Shown here in pieces: positions 1 through 8,203 of a stretch of DNA of 64,000 nt; the first letter of the stretch is position 1, and each line of letters opens with the position of its first letter. Location of the stretch: assembly GCF_000147815.2 (NCBI RefSeq), contig NC_015957.1, positions 3,100,001 to 3,164,000 of the forward strand, read 5' to 3'. Origin of the DNA: Streptomyces violaceusniger Tu 4113 (GTDB lineage: Bacteria > Actinomycetota > Actinomycetes > Streptomycetales > Streptomycetaceae). The notes below the pieces were generated by a model. That model did no database searches. It saw only the letters and a list, made by a program, of their open reading frames with translations, and was not told the DNA's origin. A program made the translations under genes and the position numbers.

Positions 1-813
1 ATCTGGCATGTGGGGGCGCTCGCCGTGCTGGCGGTGATCCTCTACCCCGTGGTGTGGGTGATCGGCGGCTCGTTCAAGCCCGGTGACCAGATCATCGGCA
101 GCCTTCAACTGCTGCCCACCGATCCGATCACCGACAACTACCGTCGGCTCAGCGATGGCATCGCGGACGTGCCGATCTCGACCTTCTTCGCCAACTCGCT
201 GCTGCTGGCGGGCGGTTCGGTGATCGGCGTGCTGTTCTCCTGCTCGCTGGCGGCCTACGCCTTCGCCAGGATCCGCTTCGCGGGGCGCGACGCGCTCTTC
301 ACGCTCATGATCTCCACCCTGCTGCTGCCGTTCCAGGTGCTGATCATTCCGCAGTACATCCTGTTCCAGAAGCTGGACCTGATCAACACGTATGTGCCGC
401 TGCTGCTCGGCAAGTACCTGGCAGCGGATGCCTTCTTCGTCTTCCTGCTGGTGCAGTTCATGCGCGGGCTGCCCCGGGAACTGGACGAGGCGGCCCGGCT
501 GGATGGCTGTGGCCATCTGCGCATCTACTGGAACATCGTGCTGCCGCTGTGCCGCCCGGCGCTGATCACCAGCGCGATCTTCACCTTCATCTGGTCCTGG
601 AACGACTTCATCGGGCCTCTGCTCTACCTCAACGAACCGGACAAGTACACGGTCTCGCTGGGCCTGAAGCTCTTCATCGACCAGGACTCCGTCGCCGACT
701 ACGGAGGCATGGTCGCCATGTCGCTCGTCGCCCTGCTGCCGGTGCTGCTGTTCTTCCTGGCCTTCCAGCGCTATCTGGTCGAGGGCGCGGCGACCTCCGG
801 GCTGAAGGGCTGA
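1..813 (+). CDS. Sugar ABC transporter permease (CUT1, MalG-like), 5' truncated
   Basis: Inner-membrane permease subunit of a binding-protein-dependent carbohydrate importer. The reading frame is open from the first base, so the true start lies upstream of the window. The visible start is the first transmembrane helix followed by the SFKP motif typical of MalG-type permeases after TM1. Further hydrophobic segments follow, and the EAA loop that docks the ATPase is seen around residues 160-185 (ELDEAARLDGCGHLRIYWNI, then LPL). The protein ends normally at 813. Seven bases separate it from the DUF624 gene and a lyase-like gene follows, so the substrate is probably a plant cell-wall oligosaccharide such as an unsaturated rhamnogalacturonan fragment. 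The family is certain; the substrate is inferred from context. Confidence 0.93.
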   Translation: MWHVGALAVLAVILYPVVWVIGGSFKPGDQIIGSLQLLPTDPITDNYRRLSDGIADVPISTFFANSLLLAGGSVIGVLFSCSLAAYAFARIRFAGRDALFTLMISTLLLPFQVLIIPQYILFQKLDLINTYVPLLLGKYLAADAFFVFLLVQFMRGLPRELDEAARLDGCGHLRIYWNIVLPLCRPALITSAIFTFIWSWNDFIGPLLYLNEPDKYTVSLGLKLFIDQDSVADYGGMVAMSLVALLPVLLFFLAFQRYLVEGAATSGLKG

Positions 814-820
814 GGCCGCC

Positions 821-1456
821 ATGGGACAAGCCACGGGGGATGCCATGGGAAGAGCCGTGGGACCAGCCGCCGTACGACGCGCCGCGCAGCGGCCCGCACG
901 CGGCACACTGCGCTTCGCGCTGTTCGCCGAATGCCTGCTGACCGGTGTCTGGATGGTGCTCGCCGCCCTGCCGGTGATCACCGTGCTGCCCGCCTTCGCC
1001 GCAGGCTGTGCGCACCTTCGCCGCCATCTGGACGGTGAGCGGTCCACCTGGCGGGACTTCCTGACCGGGCTGCGGGAGGCCACCCGCAGCGGCTGGCGGT
1101 TCTCCCTGCTGTGGTGGGTGGCGCTCGCGCTGCTCGCCTTCGATCTGCGGGTGGCCCGCACCGGCGCCCTGCCCGGCGGGCCCGCGCTGATCGCCGTCAG
1201 CGTGGCGGGCCTGCTCGCGGTGCTCGTCCTCGGGCTGCGGACGGCGACCGTACGGCGGCCCGGCACCGCCTGGCCGGCCGCCGCCCGTACCGCCGCACGC
1301 CAGGGCCTGGCCGCCGACGTCGGCGGATCGCTGCTGCTCATCGGCGGGCTCGCGGTACTCGCCGTCGCCGCCTGGCAGATGCTGCCGCTGATCGCCCCGG
1401 CGGCGGGCGCCCTCGCGGGCTGTGCGGTCGCGGTGGAGCGCCGCGCCCGCGCCTGA
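821..1456 (+). CDS. DUF624 (YesL-like) integral membrane protein
   Basis: A 211-residue membrane protein with about five hydrophobic segments (roughly residues 35-60, 95-112, 120-142, 165-190 and 192-205) and the N-terminal F-x-x-N/E-C-L-L-T-G style opening of DUF624/YesL. The biochemical role is unknown. Members are repeatedly encoded beside CUT1 sugar permeases and pectin or rhamnogalacturonan genes (yesLMNOP in Bacillus). The start at 821 follows the permease stop by 7 bases and sits behind a purine-rich GAAGGGCTGAGG; an alternative ATG at 845 would shorten it by 8 residues. Spacing implies one transcript with the upstream transporter. Confidence 0.8.
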   Translation: MGQATGDAMGRAVGPAAVRRAAQRPARGTLRFALFAECLLTGVWMVLAALPVITVLPAFAAGCAHLRRHLDGERSTWRDFLTGLREATRSGWRFSLLWWVALALLAFDLRVARTGALPGGPALIAVSVAGLLAVLVLGLRTATVRRPGTAWPAAARTAARQGLAADVGGSLLLIGGLAVLAVAAWQMLPLIAPAAGALAGCAVAVERRARA

Positions 1457-1552
1457 CACAGCGCAACCAGCCTCCGGCGCCACCCACCCCCGGCGCCGAC
1501 CCCTCCGCCGTTCATGTCATGCACCTGCCCCCGTACGAAAGGTGAAGCGGAC

Positions 1553-4315
1553 ATGCCCCCGATCGCCCGACGCAACCTCCTCAAGGCCGCCGCCGTCACC
1601 GGCGCCGCCATACCGTTCTCCTGGCTGCTCGCCAAGAACGCCCCGCAGGCCGCCGCCGACAGCCCCGCCGCCAAGTCCGCCGACGAGCCCGTGGACATCA
1701 CCTGGCTGGAGGACGGCGGCCTGGGCGCGGCCGCGGGCTCCACCTTCGGCGTCCCCTGGCCCAAGGGCGCCCACCCCGGCGACCGGACCTTCGCACTGAC
1801 CACCGCCGACGGCAAAGAGGTGCCCGTGCAGACCTGGGCCACCGCACACTGGCCCGACGGCTCGCTCAAGTGGACCGCGCACGCGGCGGGGGAGGGGCTC
1901 ACCGGCGACGCCCACAAGCTCACCACCGGCACACCCGCCGCGCCCGCCAAGAAGGTCACCGTCGCCGAGAGCGGCGGCCGGATCACCGTCGACACCGGAG
2001 TGATCAGGGCCGTGATCGGCAAGGACGGCGAGAAGCTCGTCCACTCCGTCACCCGCGGCTCCACCGAGATCGCCCGCGACGGCCGGCTGGTCCTGCTCCG
2101 CCAGGGCGACCTCGACGACGGCGACCACGGCAGCGCCGCGTGGGAGCGGTTCGACGGCGAGGTCAGCGGGGCGAAGGTCGAGCAGCGGGGCCCCGTACGC
2201 GCCGTCGTCCGCATCGACGGCAAGCACCGCAAGGGCCGCCGGGCCTGGCTCCCGTTCAGCGTCCGGCTCTACTTCTACGCGGGCGCCGACTCGTTCCGCA
2301 TGGTGCACACCATCACGTACGACGGCGACCAGACCGCCGGTCATGAGTCTGGGGACTTCATCCGCGGCCTCGGCGTCCGCTTCTCCGTGCCGATGCGCGA
2401 CCAGGCGTACGACCGCCACATCCGTATCGCGGGCGAGGGCAAGGGATTCCTCACCGAGGCCGTCAAGGGCATCACCGGGCTGCGCCGCGACCCCGGCGCC
2501 AACGTCCGCGCCGCCCAGGTCAAGGGCGAGAAGCTGCCCGACCCGGCCACCTGGGACCAGCGCGTCACCTCCCGGCTGCACCTCATCCCCACCTGGGGCG
2601 ACTACACGCTCTCCCAGCTCTCCGCCGACGGCTTCACCCTGCGCAAGCGCACCAAACCCGGCCACGGCTGGATCGCGGCGGGCGGCGGCGGCCGGGCGAG
2701 CGGCTTCGGCTACGTCGGCGGCGTCAGCGGCGGACTCTCCTTCGGACTGCGCGACTTCTGGGAGAAGTTCCCCGCCCAGCTCGACATCCGCGGCGCCGCC
2801 GGGGACGCGGCCGAGGTCACCCTGTGGCTCTGGTCGCCCGAGGCCCATCCCATGGACCTGCGCTTCTACCACGACGGCATGGGCCAGGACACCTTCCCCG
2901 AACAGCTCGAGGGCCTCGAGATCACCTACGAGGACTATGAGCCGGCCTTCGGCACCCCGTACGGCATCGCCCGCACCAGCGAACTCACCTTCTGGGCCAA
3001 CGCGGCCACCCCCGACGCCGACACCCTCGTCCGGCAGGCCGCCGCCGTACGCACCCCGCCCCAACTGGCCGCGGGCCCCGCCGACATCGCCCGCGCCAAG
3101 GTCTTCGGCGGCCTCTTCGCCCCCGTCGACCGCTCCACCCCCGCCAAGGCCAGGATCGAGGACCGGCTGGACTTCCTCTTCGACTACCACAAGGGCCAGG
3201 TCGAACAGCGCCGTTGGTACGGCTTCTGGGACTACGGCGACATCATGCACACCTACGACGCGGACCGGCACCAGTGGCGGTACGACGTCGGAGGCTACGC
3301 CTGGGACAACTCCGAGCTCTCGCCCGACCTGTGGCTGTGGCTGGCGTATCTGCGCTCCGGCCGCTCCGACATCTTCCGCTTCGCCGAATCCATGACCCGG
3401 CACACGGCCGAGGTCGACGCCTACCACCTCGGCGAATGGGCCGGGCTCGGCACCCGGCACGGCGTCCAGCACTTCGCCGACAGCGCCAAACAGCAGCGCA
3501 TCTCCACCGCCCTGTACCGCCGCTACTACTACTTCCTCACCGCGGACGAGCGGATCGGCGACATCATGCACGCCCTTGTCGACTCCGACGAGACATTCCT
3601 CGTCCTCGACCCACTGCGCAAGGTCCGCGAGGACCCCGACTACGAGCCCGATCCGCACGCCCTGTCCATCGGCTTCGGCACCGACTGGAGCGGACTCGCC
3701 GGCGCCTGGCTCACCGAATGGGAGCGGCGCGGCCCGAAGGCGAAGAAGGCCGAGGCGCGGCTGCGCTCCACCATGGAGACCATCGCGGCTCAGCCCAACG
3801 GCTTCGTCCAGGGCAGCGGGCTGTACGACCTCGACACCGGCACATACGCCATCGAGCAGGAGCCCAAGGTCAGCGTCTCCCATCTGTCCGCGGTCTTCGG
3901 CCTGGTCGAGGTCTGCGCCGAGGTGATCGAGCTCATCGACCTGCCGAAGTTCAAGGAGGCATGGCTGGACTACTGCCGCTACTTCAACGCCACCAAGGCC
4001 GAGCAGAAGGCCCGCTACGGCACCGACTTCGGCTCCCTGATCCTGGTCCAGGGCCACTCACGGCTCGACGCCTACGCCGCCGTCCAGCTCGAGGACGACA
4101 AGCTGGCCGCCCGCGCCTGGCAGAAGTTCACCGAGCACCACGAGGGCGACGGCTACCCCGACGCCACCACGAGCTGGAAGACGGTCGAGCTCGAAGGCCC
4201 GCAGGTGCTGGAGCCCGGCGTGGAGGCGGCCTGGGTGAGCACCAACGCCACCGCCCAGTACGGCCTCGCCGCCATCCAGAACCTCGCGCTCGTCGGCGAC
4301 AAGCTGCCGGACTAG
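1553..4315 (+). CDS. Tat-exported PcRGLX/YetA-like (PL26-type) exo-rhamnogalacturonan lyase candidate
   Basis: A 920-residue secreted protein. The start at 1553 is chosen because AAAGGTGAAG lies 5-6 bases upstream and places the twin-arginine motif ARRNLLKAA directly at the N terminus, followed by a hydrophobic stretch ending near residue 36; an in-frame ATG at 1514 has no such signal context. The mature part opens with the domain seen in PcRGLX/YetA-like proteins (motifs DITWLEDGG, FGVPWPKG, VQTWATAHWPDGS), continues as a beta-rich central domain and ends in an alpha/alpha toroid-like region rich in Trp and Tyr (WYGFWDYGDIMHTYD, HQWRYDVGGYAWDN). PL26 enzymes release unsaturated galacturonosyl-rhamnose from rhamnogalacturonan I. 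Assignment is by motif memory; catalytic residues are not individually verified. The DUF624 and CUT1 neighbours fit. Confidence 0.72.
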   Translation: MPPIARRNLLKAAAVTGAAIPFSWLLAKNAPQAAADSPAAKSADEPVDITWLEDGGLGAAAGSTFGVPWPKGAHPGDRTFALTTADGKEVPVQTWATAHWPDGSLKWTAHAAGEGLTGDAHKLTTGTPAAPAKKVTVAESGGRITVDTGVIRAVIGKDGEKLVHSVTRGSTEIARDGRLVLLRQGDLDDGDHGSAAWERFDGEVSGAKVEQRGPVRAVVRIDGKHRKGRRAWLPFSVRLYFYAGADSFRMVHTITYDGDQTAGHESGDFIRGLGVRFSVPMRDQAYDRHIRIAGEGKGFLTEAVKGITGLRRDPGANVRAAQVKGEKLPDPATWDQRVTSRLHLIPTWGDYTLSQLSADGFTLRKRTKPGHGWIAAGGGGRASGFGYVGGVSGGLSFGLRDFWEKFPAQLDIRGAAGDAAEVTLWLWSPEAHPMDLRFYHDGMGQDTFPEQLEGLEITYEDYEPAFGTPYGIARTSELTFWANAATPDADTLVRQAAAVRTPPQLAAGPADIARAKVFGGLFAPVDRSTPAKARIEDRLDFLFDYHKGQVEQRRWYGFWDYGDIMHTYDADRHQWRYDVGGYAWDNSELSPDLWLWLAYLRSGRSDIFRFAESMTRHTAEVDAYHLGEWAGLGTRHGVQHFADSAKQQRISTALYRRYYYFLTADERIGDIMHALVDSDETFLVLDPLRKVREDPDYEPDPHALSIGFGTDWSGLAGAWLTEWERRGPKAKKAEARLRSTMETIAAQPNGFVQGSGLYDLDTGTYAIEQEPKVSVSHLSAVFGLVEVCAEVIELIDLPKFKEAWLDYCRYFNATKAEQKARYGTDFGSLILVQGHSRLDAYAAVQLEDDKLAARAWQKFTEHHEGDGYPDATTSWKTVELEGPQVLEPGVEAAWVSTNATAQYGLAAIQNLALVGDKLPD

Positions 4316-4349
4316 CCACGCGGCCACGGTTCCGACGACACTTGAGGGC

Positions 4350-4838
4350 ATGGACTGGTGCCATTACCGTTTCCACAGCCGATGGGACCTCGACGCCGCC
4401 CCCGCCGCCGTCTTCGCGGCGCTGGCGAACGGCGACGACTATCCGCGGTGGTGGCCCCAGGTCCGTGAGGTCCGGCGGATCGACGAGCGCAGCGGCGCCG
4501 CCCGCTTCCGCTCCCTGGTCCCGTACGACCTGCGGGTGACCGTCAGCGAGGCACGCCAGGACCCGGCGGACGGCGTGCTGGAGATCGGCTTCTCGGGCGA
4601 TCTGGAGGGATGGGCGCGCTGGACGGTGCTGCCCCACGGGACCGGCACCCGCGCCCTCTTCGCACAGGAGGTGGTGGCCCGCAAGCCCCTGCTGCGCCGC
4701 CTCGCACTCCTCGGCCGTCCCGTCTTCCGGGCCAATCACGCCCTGATGATGTGCTCCGGGCGGCGGGGGCTGCGGGCGCATCTCGCCGCGCGGCCCGCCG
4801 GTCCGGCCTCCCCGCCCTCCGGCGGACATACGGTTTGA
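4350..4838 (+). CDS. SRPBCC family protein (polyketide cyclase/dehydrase-like)
   Basis: A 162-residue soluble protein with the START/Bet v1-like helix-grip pattern: an N-terminal strand, then WDLDAAPAAVFAALANGDDYPRWWP, where V-x-x-L/A...YPxWWP is typical of SRPBCC proteins that bind hydrophobic ligands. The C-terminal helix (ALLGRPVFRANHALMMCSGR) matches the long ligand-pocket helix, with a basic tail. The specific ligand and reaction cannot be read from sequence. The ATG has only a weak purine stretch (ACTTGAGGGC) upstream. It stands alone between the lyase gene and the tRNA gene and its last bases overlap the likely tRNA promoter. Confidence 0.8.
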   Translation: MDWCHYRFHSRWDLDAAPAAVFAALANGDDYPRWWPQVREVRRIDERSGAARFRSLVPYDLRVTVSEARQDPADGVLEIGFSGDLEGWARWTVLPHGTGTRALFAQEVVARKPLLRRLALLGRPVFRANHALMMCSGRRGLRAHLAARPAGPASPPSGGHTV

Positions 4839-4864
4839 ACCAAACCCGCCGCGACCTGTATTGT
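4835..4864 (+). promoter_or_regulatory. Probable vegetative promoter of the tRNA-Val gene
   Basis: TTGAAC at 4835-4840 and TATTGT at 4859-4864 are separated by 18 bases, a fair match to the primary-sigma consensus. The inferred transcript start near 4871 lies about 35 bases before the mature tRNA. The -35 element overlaps the stop codon of the SRPBCC gene. Confidence 0.5.
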
Positions 4865-4905
4865 TCAGGTCGTTCCGCCGGGGGAGACCCCGATGGGGAC
4901 AACCC

Positions 4906-4980
4906 GGGCGATTAGCTCAGTGGGAGAGCGCTTCGTTCACACCGAAGAGGTCACTGGTTCGAACCCAGTATCGCCCACCA
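4906..4980 (+). tRNA. tRNA-Val (anticodon CAC)
   Basis: A complete cloverleaf. Acceptor GGGCGAT (4906-4912) pairs with ATCGCCC (4970-4976). The D arm contains AGCTCAGTGGGAGAGC, the anticodon stem CTTCG/CGAAG encloses the loop TTCACAC with anticodon CAC, and the T arm contains GGTTCGAACCC. The discriminator is A and the 3' CCA is genomically encoded (4978-4980). It reads the valine codon GTG, one of the commonest valine codons in such a GC-rich genome. A perfect 16-bp terminator hairpin follows. Confidence 0.97.
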
Positions 4981-4984
4981 CCCC

Positions 4985-5020
4985 ATGAGGCCGGGCCGCC
5001 AGCAGGCGGCCCGGCCTCAT
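4985..5020 (+). terminator. Hairpin terminator of tRNA-Val
   Basis: Perfect 16-bp inverted repeat (4985-5000 with 5005-5020) around the loop AGCA, starting 4 bases after the tRNA CCA end. There is no strong T-run, as usual for Streptomyces terminators. Confidence 0.85.
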
Positions 5021-5115
5021 ATCTGTGCGCTGGTAAGGCCGGTCCGTGTGCTTGTACGGCCAAGAGCTGGGTATCCGGATAAAACTTCCGTGGGCGACGA
5101 TATGGAGGGGAACTC

Positions 5116-5487
5116 ATGGCCGTAGCCAGCGCAGCCGTCCTGTCCCTGGACTGTGCCGAACCCGAAGAGCTCGCCGAGTTCTACGCCCGGGTGCTCGGCG
5201 CCGAGATCCAGCCGATGACCACCCCCGACCGGATCGAGATCGTCGCACCCGGCGGGTCGCGGATGGCGTTCCTGCGGGACCACGGCTTCGCCCCGCCGAG
5301 CTGGCCGCGGCCGGACGACTCCCAGCAGGCCCATCTGGACCTGCTGGTGGAGGATATCGACGCCGCGGAGCGGCAGGTCATCGACCTGGGCGCCCGCCCG
5401 CTGGACACCAAGAACAACGGCGGCCTGCGCGACACCCGGATCTACTCCGACCCGGCGGGCCATCCCTTCTCGCTCCGCCGCGCCTGA
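5116..5487 (+). CDS. VOC family protein (glyoxalase/bleomycin-resistance fold)
   Basis: A 123-residue single-domain vicinal-oxygen-chelate protein with two beta-alpha-beta-beta-beta modules. The first begins SLDCAEPEELAEFYARVLGA, the classic entry helix of such domains; the second contains HLDLLVEDIDAAERQVIDLGA and ends DPAGHPFSLRR, matching the DPxGxxF terminus. These dimers may be metalloenzymes or small-molecule binding resistance proteins; the ligand here is unknown. The ATG is preceded by GGAGGGG at 8-10 bases. Downstream, the last codons plus stop are duplicated (see repeat at 5464-5543). It converges with the DnaQ-like gene. Confidence 0.85.
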   Translation: MAVASAAVLSLDCAEPEELAEFYARVLGAEIQPMTTPDRIEIVAPGGSRMAFLRDHGFAPPSWPRPDDSQQAHLDLLVEDIDAAERQVIDLGARPLDTKNNGGLRDTRIYSDPAGHPFSLRRA

Positions 5488-5543
5488 GCTCCCTTTCGCT
5501 CCGCCGCAACTGAGCGTCAGGCCGCCCCGGAGCGTCAGGCCGC
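5464..5543. repeat. Two converging stop-codon-spanning tandem duplications
   Basis: The end of the VOC gene (5464-5490, with stop TGA at 5485) is repeated imperfectly at 5491-5516 with a second TGA at 5511. On the other strand a 14-base block containing the exonuclease stop (5530-5543) is repeated exactly at 5512-5525, period 18. The 47-bp gap between these convergent genes is thus made almost wholly of copies of the two gene ends. Confidence 0.85.
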
Positions 5544-6260
5544 GGCCGCGAGGTCGGGACGCAGCGGCCAGGCCGGATCGCAGATCTCGTCCGAGCCGTT
5601 GAGCGCGAACCACGCCTGCAGCCCCCGGGCCTGCGCCGCGTACCAGATCGTCTGGCGGGCGTGCAGCTCGGCGGGTGTGAGCATCTCCAGCCGGGAGGCG
5701 AACCGGCGGCCCACCGCCCGCACCACGTGCAGGGAGGCCGCCGCGTCCGCCGCCGCGTCATGCGCGCCGGTCAGCTCCACTCCGTAGTGCGCACACAGAT
5801 CGAGCAGGGTGCGGCGGCCCTTGCGATAGCGGTCCAGATGCTTGTCCAGCACGCGCGGATCCAGCACGCTCATCGAGCGCAGCGAAAGATAGCCCGCCAG
5901 GCTGGAGTTGCGATGCCGCTTCAACTCCCGGTCCAGCAGGGTGAGATCGAACGGCGCGTTCATCACCACCAGCGGGGTGCCCCGCGCGGTCTGCTCGGCT
6001 ATCGCCCGCGCCATCTCGTCCATCACCGGCGCCGGCCATCTGCCGTGACGCTGCAGATGGGCATCGGTCAGGCCGTGTATCTCGGTGGCGGCCGGCGGCA
6101 CCGGCACCCCCGGACTCACCAGCCAACGCCGGATCTCCGGCAGACTTCCGGTCCCGCGCTGTACCACCAGCGCCGCCGACACGATCCGGTCATGCTCGAC
6201 ATCGACACCCGTGGTCTCCGTGTCAAAGGCAGCAAGCGGCCCCTCGAACCAGGACGGCAT
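5535..6260 (-). CDS. DnaQ-like DEDDh 3'-5' exonuclease
   Basis: A 241-residue exonuclease related to the polymerase III epsilon proofreading fold. Exo I is seen as FDTETTG near residue 12 (catalytic D and E), then ATEIHGLTDAHL typical of the family, Exo II near VVMNAPFDLTLLDREL, and Exo III as HDAAADA near residue 165 (catalytic H and D), marking the DEDDh class. The start at 6260 is preferred over 6302 because GAGGAG lies 8 bases upstream and the protein then begins MPSWFEGPL, as I recall for Streptomyces homologues. It lacks a polymerase-binding extension, so it is probably a stand-alone repair or RNA-processing nuclease. Divergent from the DUF4365 gene and convergent with the VOC gene. Confidence 0.9.
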   Translation of the reverse strand: MPSWFEGPLAAFDTETTGVDVEHDRIVSAALVVQRGTGSLPEIRRWLVSPGVPVPPAATEIHGLTDAHLQRHGRWPAPVMDEMARAIAEQTARGTPLVVMNAPFDLTLLDRELKRHRNSSLAGYLSLRSMSVLDPRVLDKHLDRYRKGRRTLLDLCAHYGVELTGAHDAAADAAASLHVVRAVGRRFASRLEMLTPAELHARQTIWYAAQARGLQAWFALNGSDEICDPAWPLRPDLAAAA

Positions 6261-6422
6261 GGCCCCAACTCCTCGTGCTTTTCCCGTCGATGACTCCTGC
6301 ATCCCGCCCCGACCAGGTGATACCCGGAGCGAGCACCTCGAACCGCCGCTGTTTGCCGAGGTCCTGACGCGGAGACAACACAGGTGTACGTATGCCGGCG
6401 ACGACCGGAAGGCGTCACGGAC

Positions 6423-7001
6423 ATGACGCTCGCGAAACCCGACCCGGCCCCGACGGTGAGCGGCCTTGCCCTGAGCAGATCACCCCCCGTGCGTGGCCAG
6501 ATCGCGACCACTGCATGCATGGAGACCCTTCAAGTGGGGTATCTGCACGCGGTCGCCGCCGCCGCGGGCTGCTCACTGGCCCAGCCCTTTCCCGACCACG
6601 GCATCGACTGGCATGTCAGCCACAGCGCGCCCGGCCACGCGGTGGACGACGAGGTCACCATCAAGGTGCAGCTCAAGGCCACGTACCAGATCGCACCGGA
6701 CCCTCCGGGCCCGACCTTCGCCTTCACCCTCGACAACGACCACCTGATCAAGCTGGCCCGGAGCCCGGTCTCCGTGCACAAGATCCTCGTGGTGATGATC
6801 GTGCCGCGCAGCCAGGAGGACTGGCTGCGAGCCGGGCATGACCGACTGTCCCTGCGCCACTGCTGCTACTGGATCAATCTGGCCGGCCACCCGATCACGG
6901 GCCGCCGCCGGACCACCGTGCGGATCCCGACCTCGCGGGTCTTCGACGACCGCGCGCTCTGCGAGATCATGACCCGGGTCGGGGCGGGAGGGAGACCGTG
7001 A
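6423..7001 (+). CDS. DUF4365 domain protein, PD-(D/E)XK nuclease-like
   Basis: A 192-residue protein. After a 25-residue disordered leader comes the DUF4365 pattern: a helix (TLQVGYLHAVAAAAGC), then DHGIDWHVSH with the D of the PD motif, and IKVQLKAT giving the Q-x-K half of a PD-(D/E)XK-type active site, followed by helix and strand segments (VHKILVVMIVP). Family membership is by pattern memory; nuclease activity is untested for most members. The start at 6423 has CGGAAGG about 10 bases upstream; an upstream in-frame GTG at 6384 is less likely. Its stop overlaps the next gene's start, so the two products are probably made together. See the finding on this pair. Confidence 0.75.
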   Translation: MTLAKPDPAPTVSGLALSRSPPVRGQIATTACMETLQVGYLHAVAAAAGCSLAQPFPDHGIDWHVSHSAPGHAVDDEVTIKVQLKATYQIAPDPPGPTFAFTLDNDHLIKLARSPVSVHKILVVMIVPRSQEDWLRAGHDRLSLRHCCYWINLAGHPITGRRRTTVRIPTSRVFDDRALCEIMTRVGAGGRP

Positions 7002-8203
7002 TGGACCGACCGTGGCCTCAGGACGACCCGGCACCCCCGTCCGTCCCGCACCCCGACGAGACCGATCCGGCCGTCCTCGGCGCCCTGCTCGCCCGGCACG
7101 GCTGGCGCCGCCGCGGCGGCACCCCGGGGCGCTACGCCCGCTGGACGCCGCCGGGCCGGACCGCGGGCGCCACCAGCCTGCTGGTGCCCGAAAGCCGGGA
7201 CTTCCCCGACAGCGGCGATCTGCTCGGTGAGGCGTTAATGGCGCTCAGCCGCAGCGCCGCCCCCTCCGCCCGCGAGGTGCTCACCGGCCTCGCCGTGCCC
7301 AGCGACGAGATCCGCTGGCGGCGCGAGGTGCCCGAATCGCCCGGCGGCACCTCCGCCTGGACCGCGCAGGAGCGGCTGCGCGCCGCCGCCCGCGACACCC
7401 TGCTGGCCGCGGCACTCGCCGCCCGGGGCCGGGCGGGCTACTACGGCGCCCGGCACCGCCGCGCCGCCGAGGCGTCCCTGGAGCGGGTGCTGACCGGGCC
7501 CCCGGGCGCGGAGTCCGGCGGCCGTGAGCTGACCGTCTTCGTGCCCGTCGAGGAGGACGGCCGCGCCACCGCCGTCACCCTGCTGCGCGCGCTGTACGCC
7601 CTCCGCGACGCCGCCGACTACCACCGGACGACCGGCGGCATGGAGGTGTACGACGCGGCGGTCGCGGCCGGGGCCTGCCGGGAGCTGACCGAGGCGGTGG
7701 TCGCGCTGGTCCAGGGCACGGAGGGGGCGCGGGTGGCGCTGGAGTGGTCACCGGCCGCCGGTCCGCCGCCGGGGTTCGCCGCCCGGCCCGATCCGGTGGA
7801 GTTCTCGCCCGGCGATCTGCCGGGGCTGCGGGAGGCGGGCGCCCGCTATGTCCGGGATGAGCCGTCGGTGCCCGTATGCCTCACGGGTGCGGTGGTGCGA
7901 CTGCGCCGTACCGGCCCCGGCGGTCCCGGGACGGTGCGGCTGCGGGTGCTCTCCGGGGCCGAGGTCGCACAGGTGCGGATCACCCTGGACGAGGAGGACT
8001 ACCGGATCGCCGGCCACGCCCATCTGGTGGGGCTGCCGATCCGGGTGCGGGGGCGGCTGGAGAGCCGCGGCGGCTTCCGGCGGCTCAGCGGGGCCACCGG
8101 CGTCACCCCGGTCCAGGTGGACGAGGCCGAGCGGGACCGGCTGGTCAAATCGCTCCAGGAGAACCTGGACTTCTTCGAGGAGGCATGCGGCGGCGGCCCT
8201 TGA
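6998..8203 (+). CDS. Unknown protein coupled to DUF4365 gene, contains a TTA codon
   Basis: A 401-residue soluble protein I do not recognise. The N-terminal third is Arg/Pro-rich and contains ARHGWRRRGG; a helical middle follows (residues 120-260); the C-terminal part (about 285-370) has alternating strands (CLTGAVVRLRRT, VRLRVLSGAEVAQVRITL, IRVRGRLESRGGFRRLSG) suggesting an OB-like or other beta-barrel domain, then an acidic C-terminal helix. The GTG start at 6998 overlaps the DUF4365 stop (GTGA); an ATG at 7001 is equally well placed behind GGGAGGGAGA. Codon 80 is TTA (7235-7237), the only in-frame TTA noticed in this window, implying bldA-dependent translation. There is an imperfect 20-base duplication across the stop codon (TGA at 8201 and 8221). 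Confidence 0.75.
   Translation: MMDRPWPQDDPAPPSVPHPDETDPAVLGALLARHGWRRRGGTPGRYARWTPPGRTAGATSLLVPESRDFPDSGDLLGEALMALSRSAAPSAREVLTGLAVPSDEIRWRREVPESPGGTSAWTAQERLRAAARDTLLAAALAARGRAGYYGARHRRAAEASLERVLTGPPGAESGGRELTVFVPVEEDGRATAVTLLRALYALRDAADYHRTTGGMEVYDAAVAAGACRELTEAVVALVQGTEGARVALEWSPAAGPPPGFAARPDPVEFSPGDLPGLREAGARYVRDEPSVPVCLTGAVVRLRRTGPGGPGTVRLRVLSGAEVAQVRITLDEEDYRIAGHAHLVGLPIRVRGRLESRGGFRRLSGATGVTPVQVDEAERDRLVKSLQENLDFFEEACGGGP

Noticed and set aside
1517..4057. Long antisense reading frame opposite the lyase gene (846 codons)
   Set aside because: Very high GC makes non-coding frames open; the composition is low-complexity Gly/Val/Ala with no domain, whereas the plus strand shows a Tat signal and conserved motifs.
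4861..5082. Small reading frames on both strands overlapping tRNA-Val and its terminator
   Set aside because: They are forced by the tRNA and hairpin sequence; no start signals.
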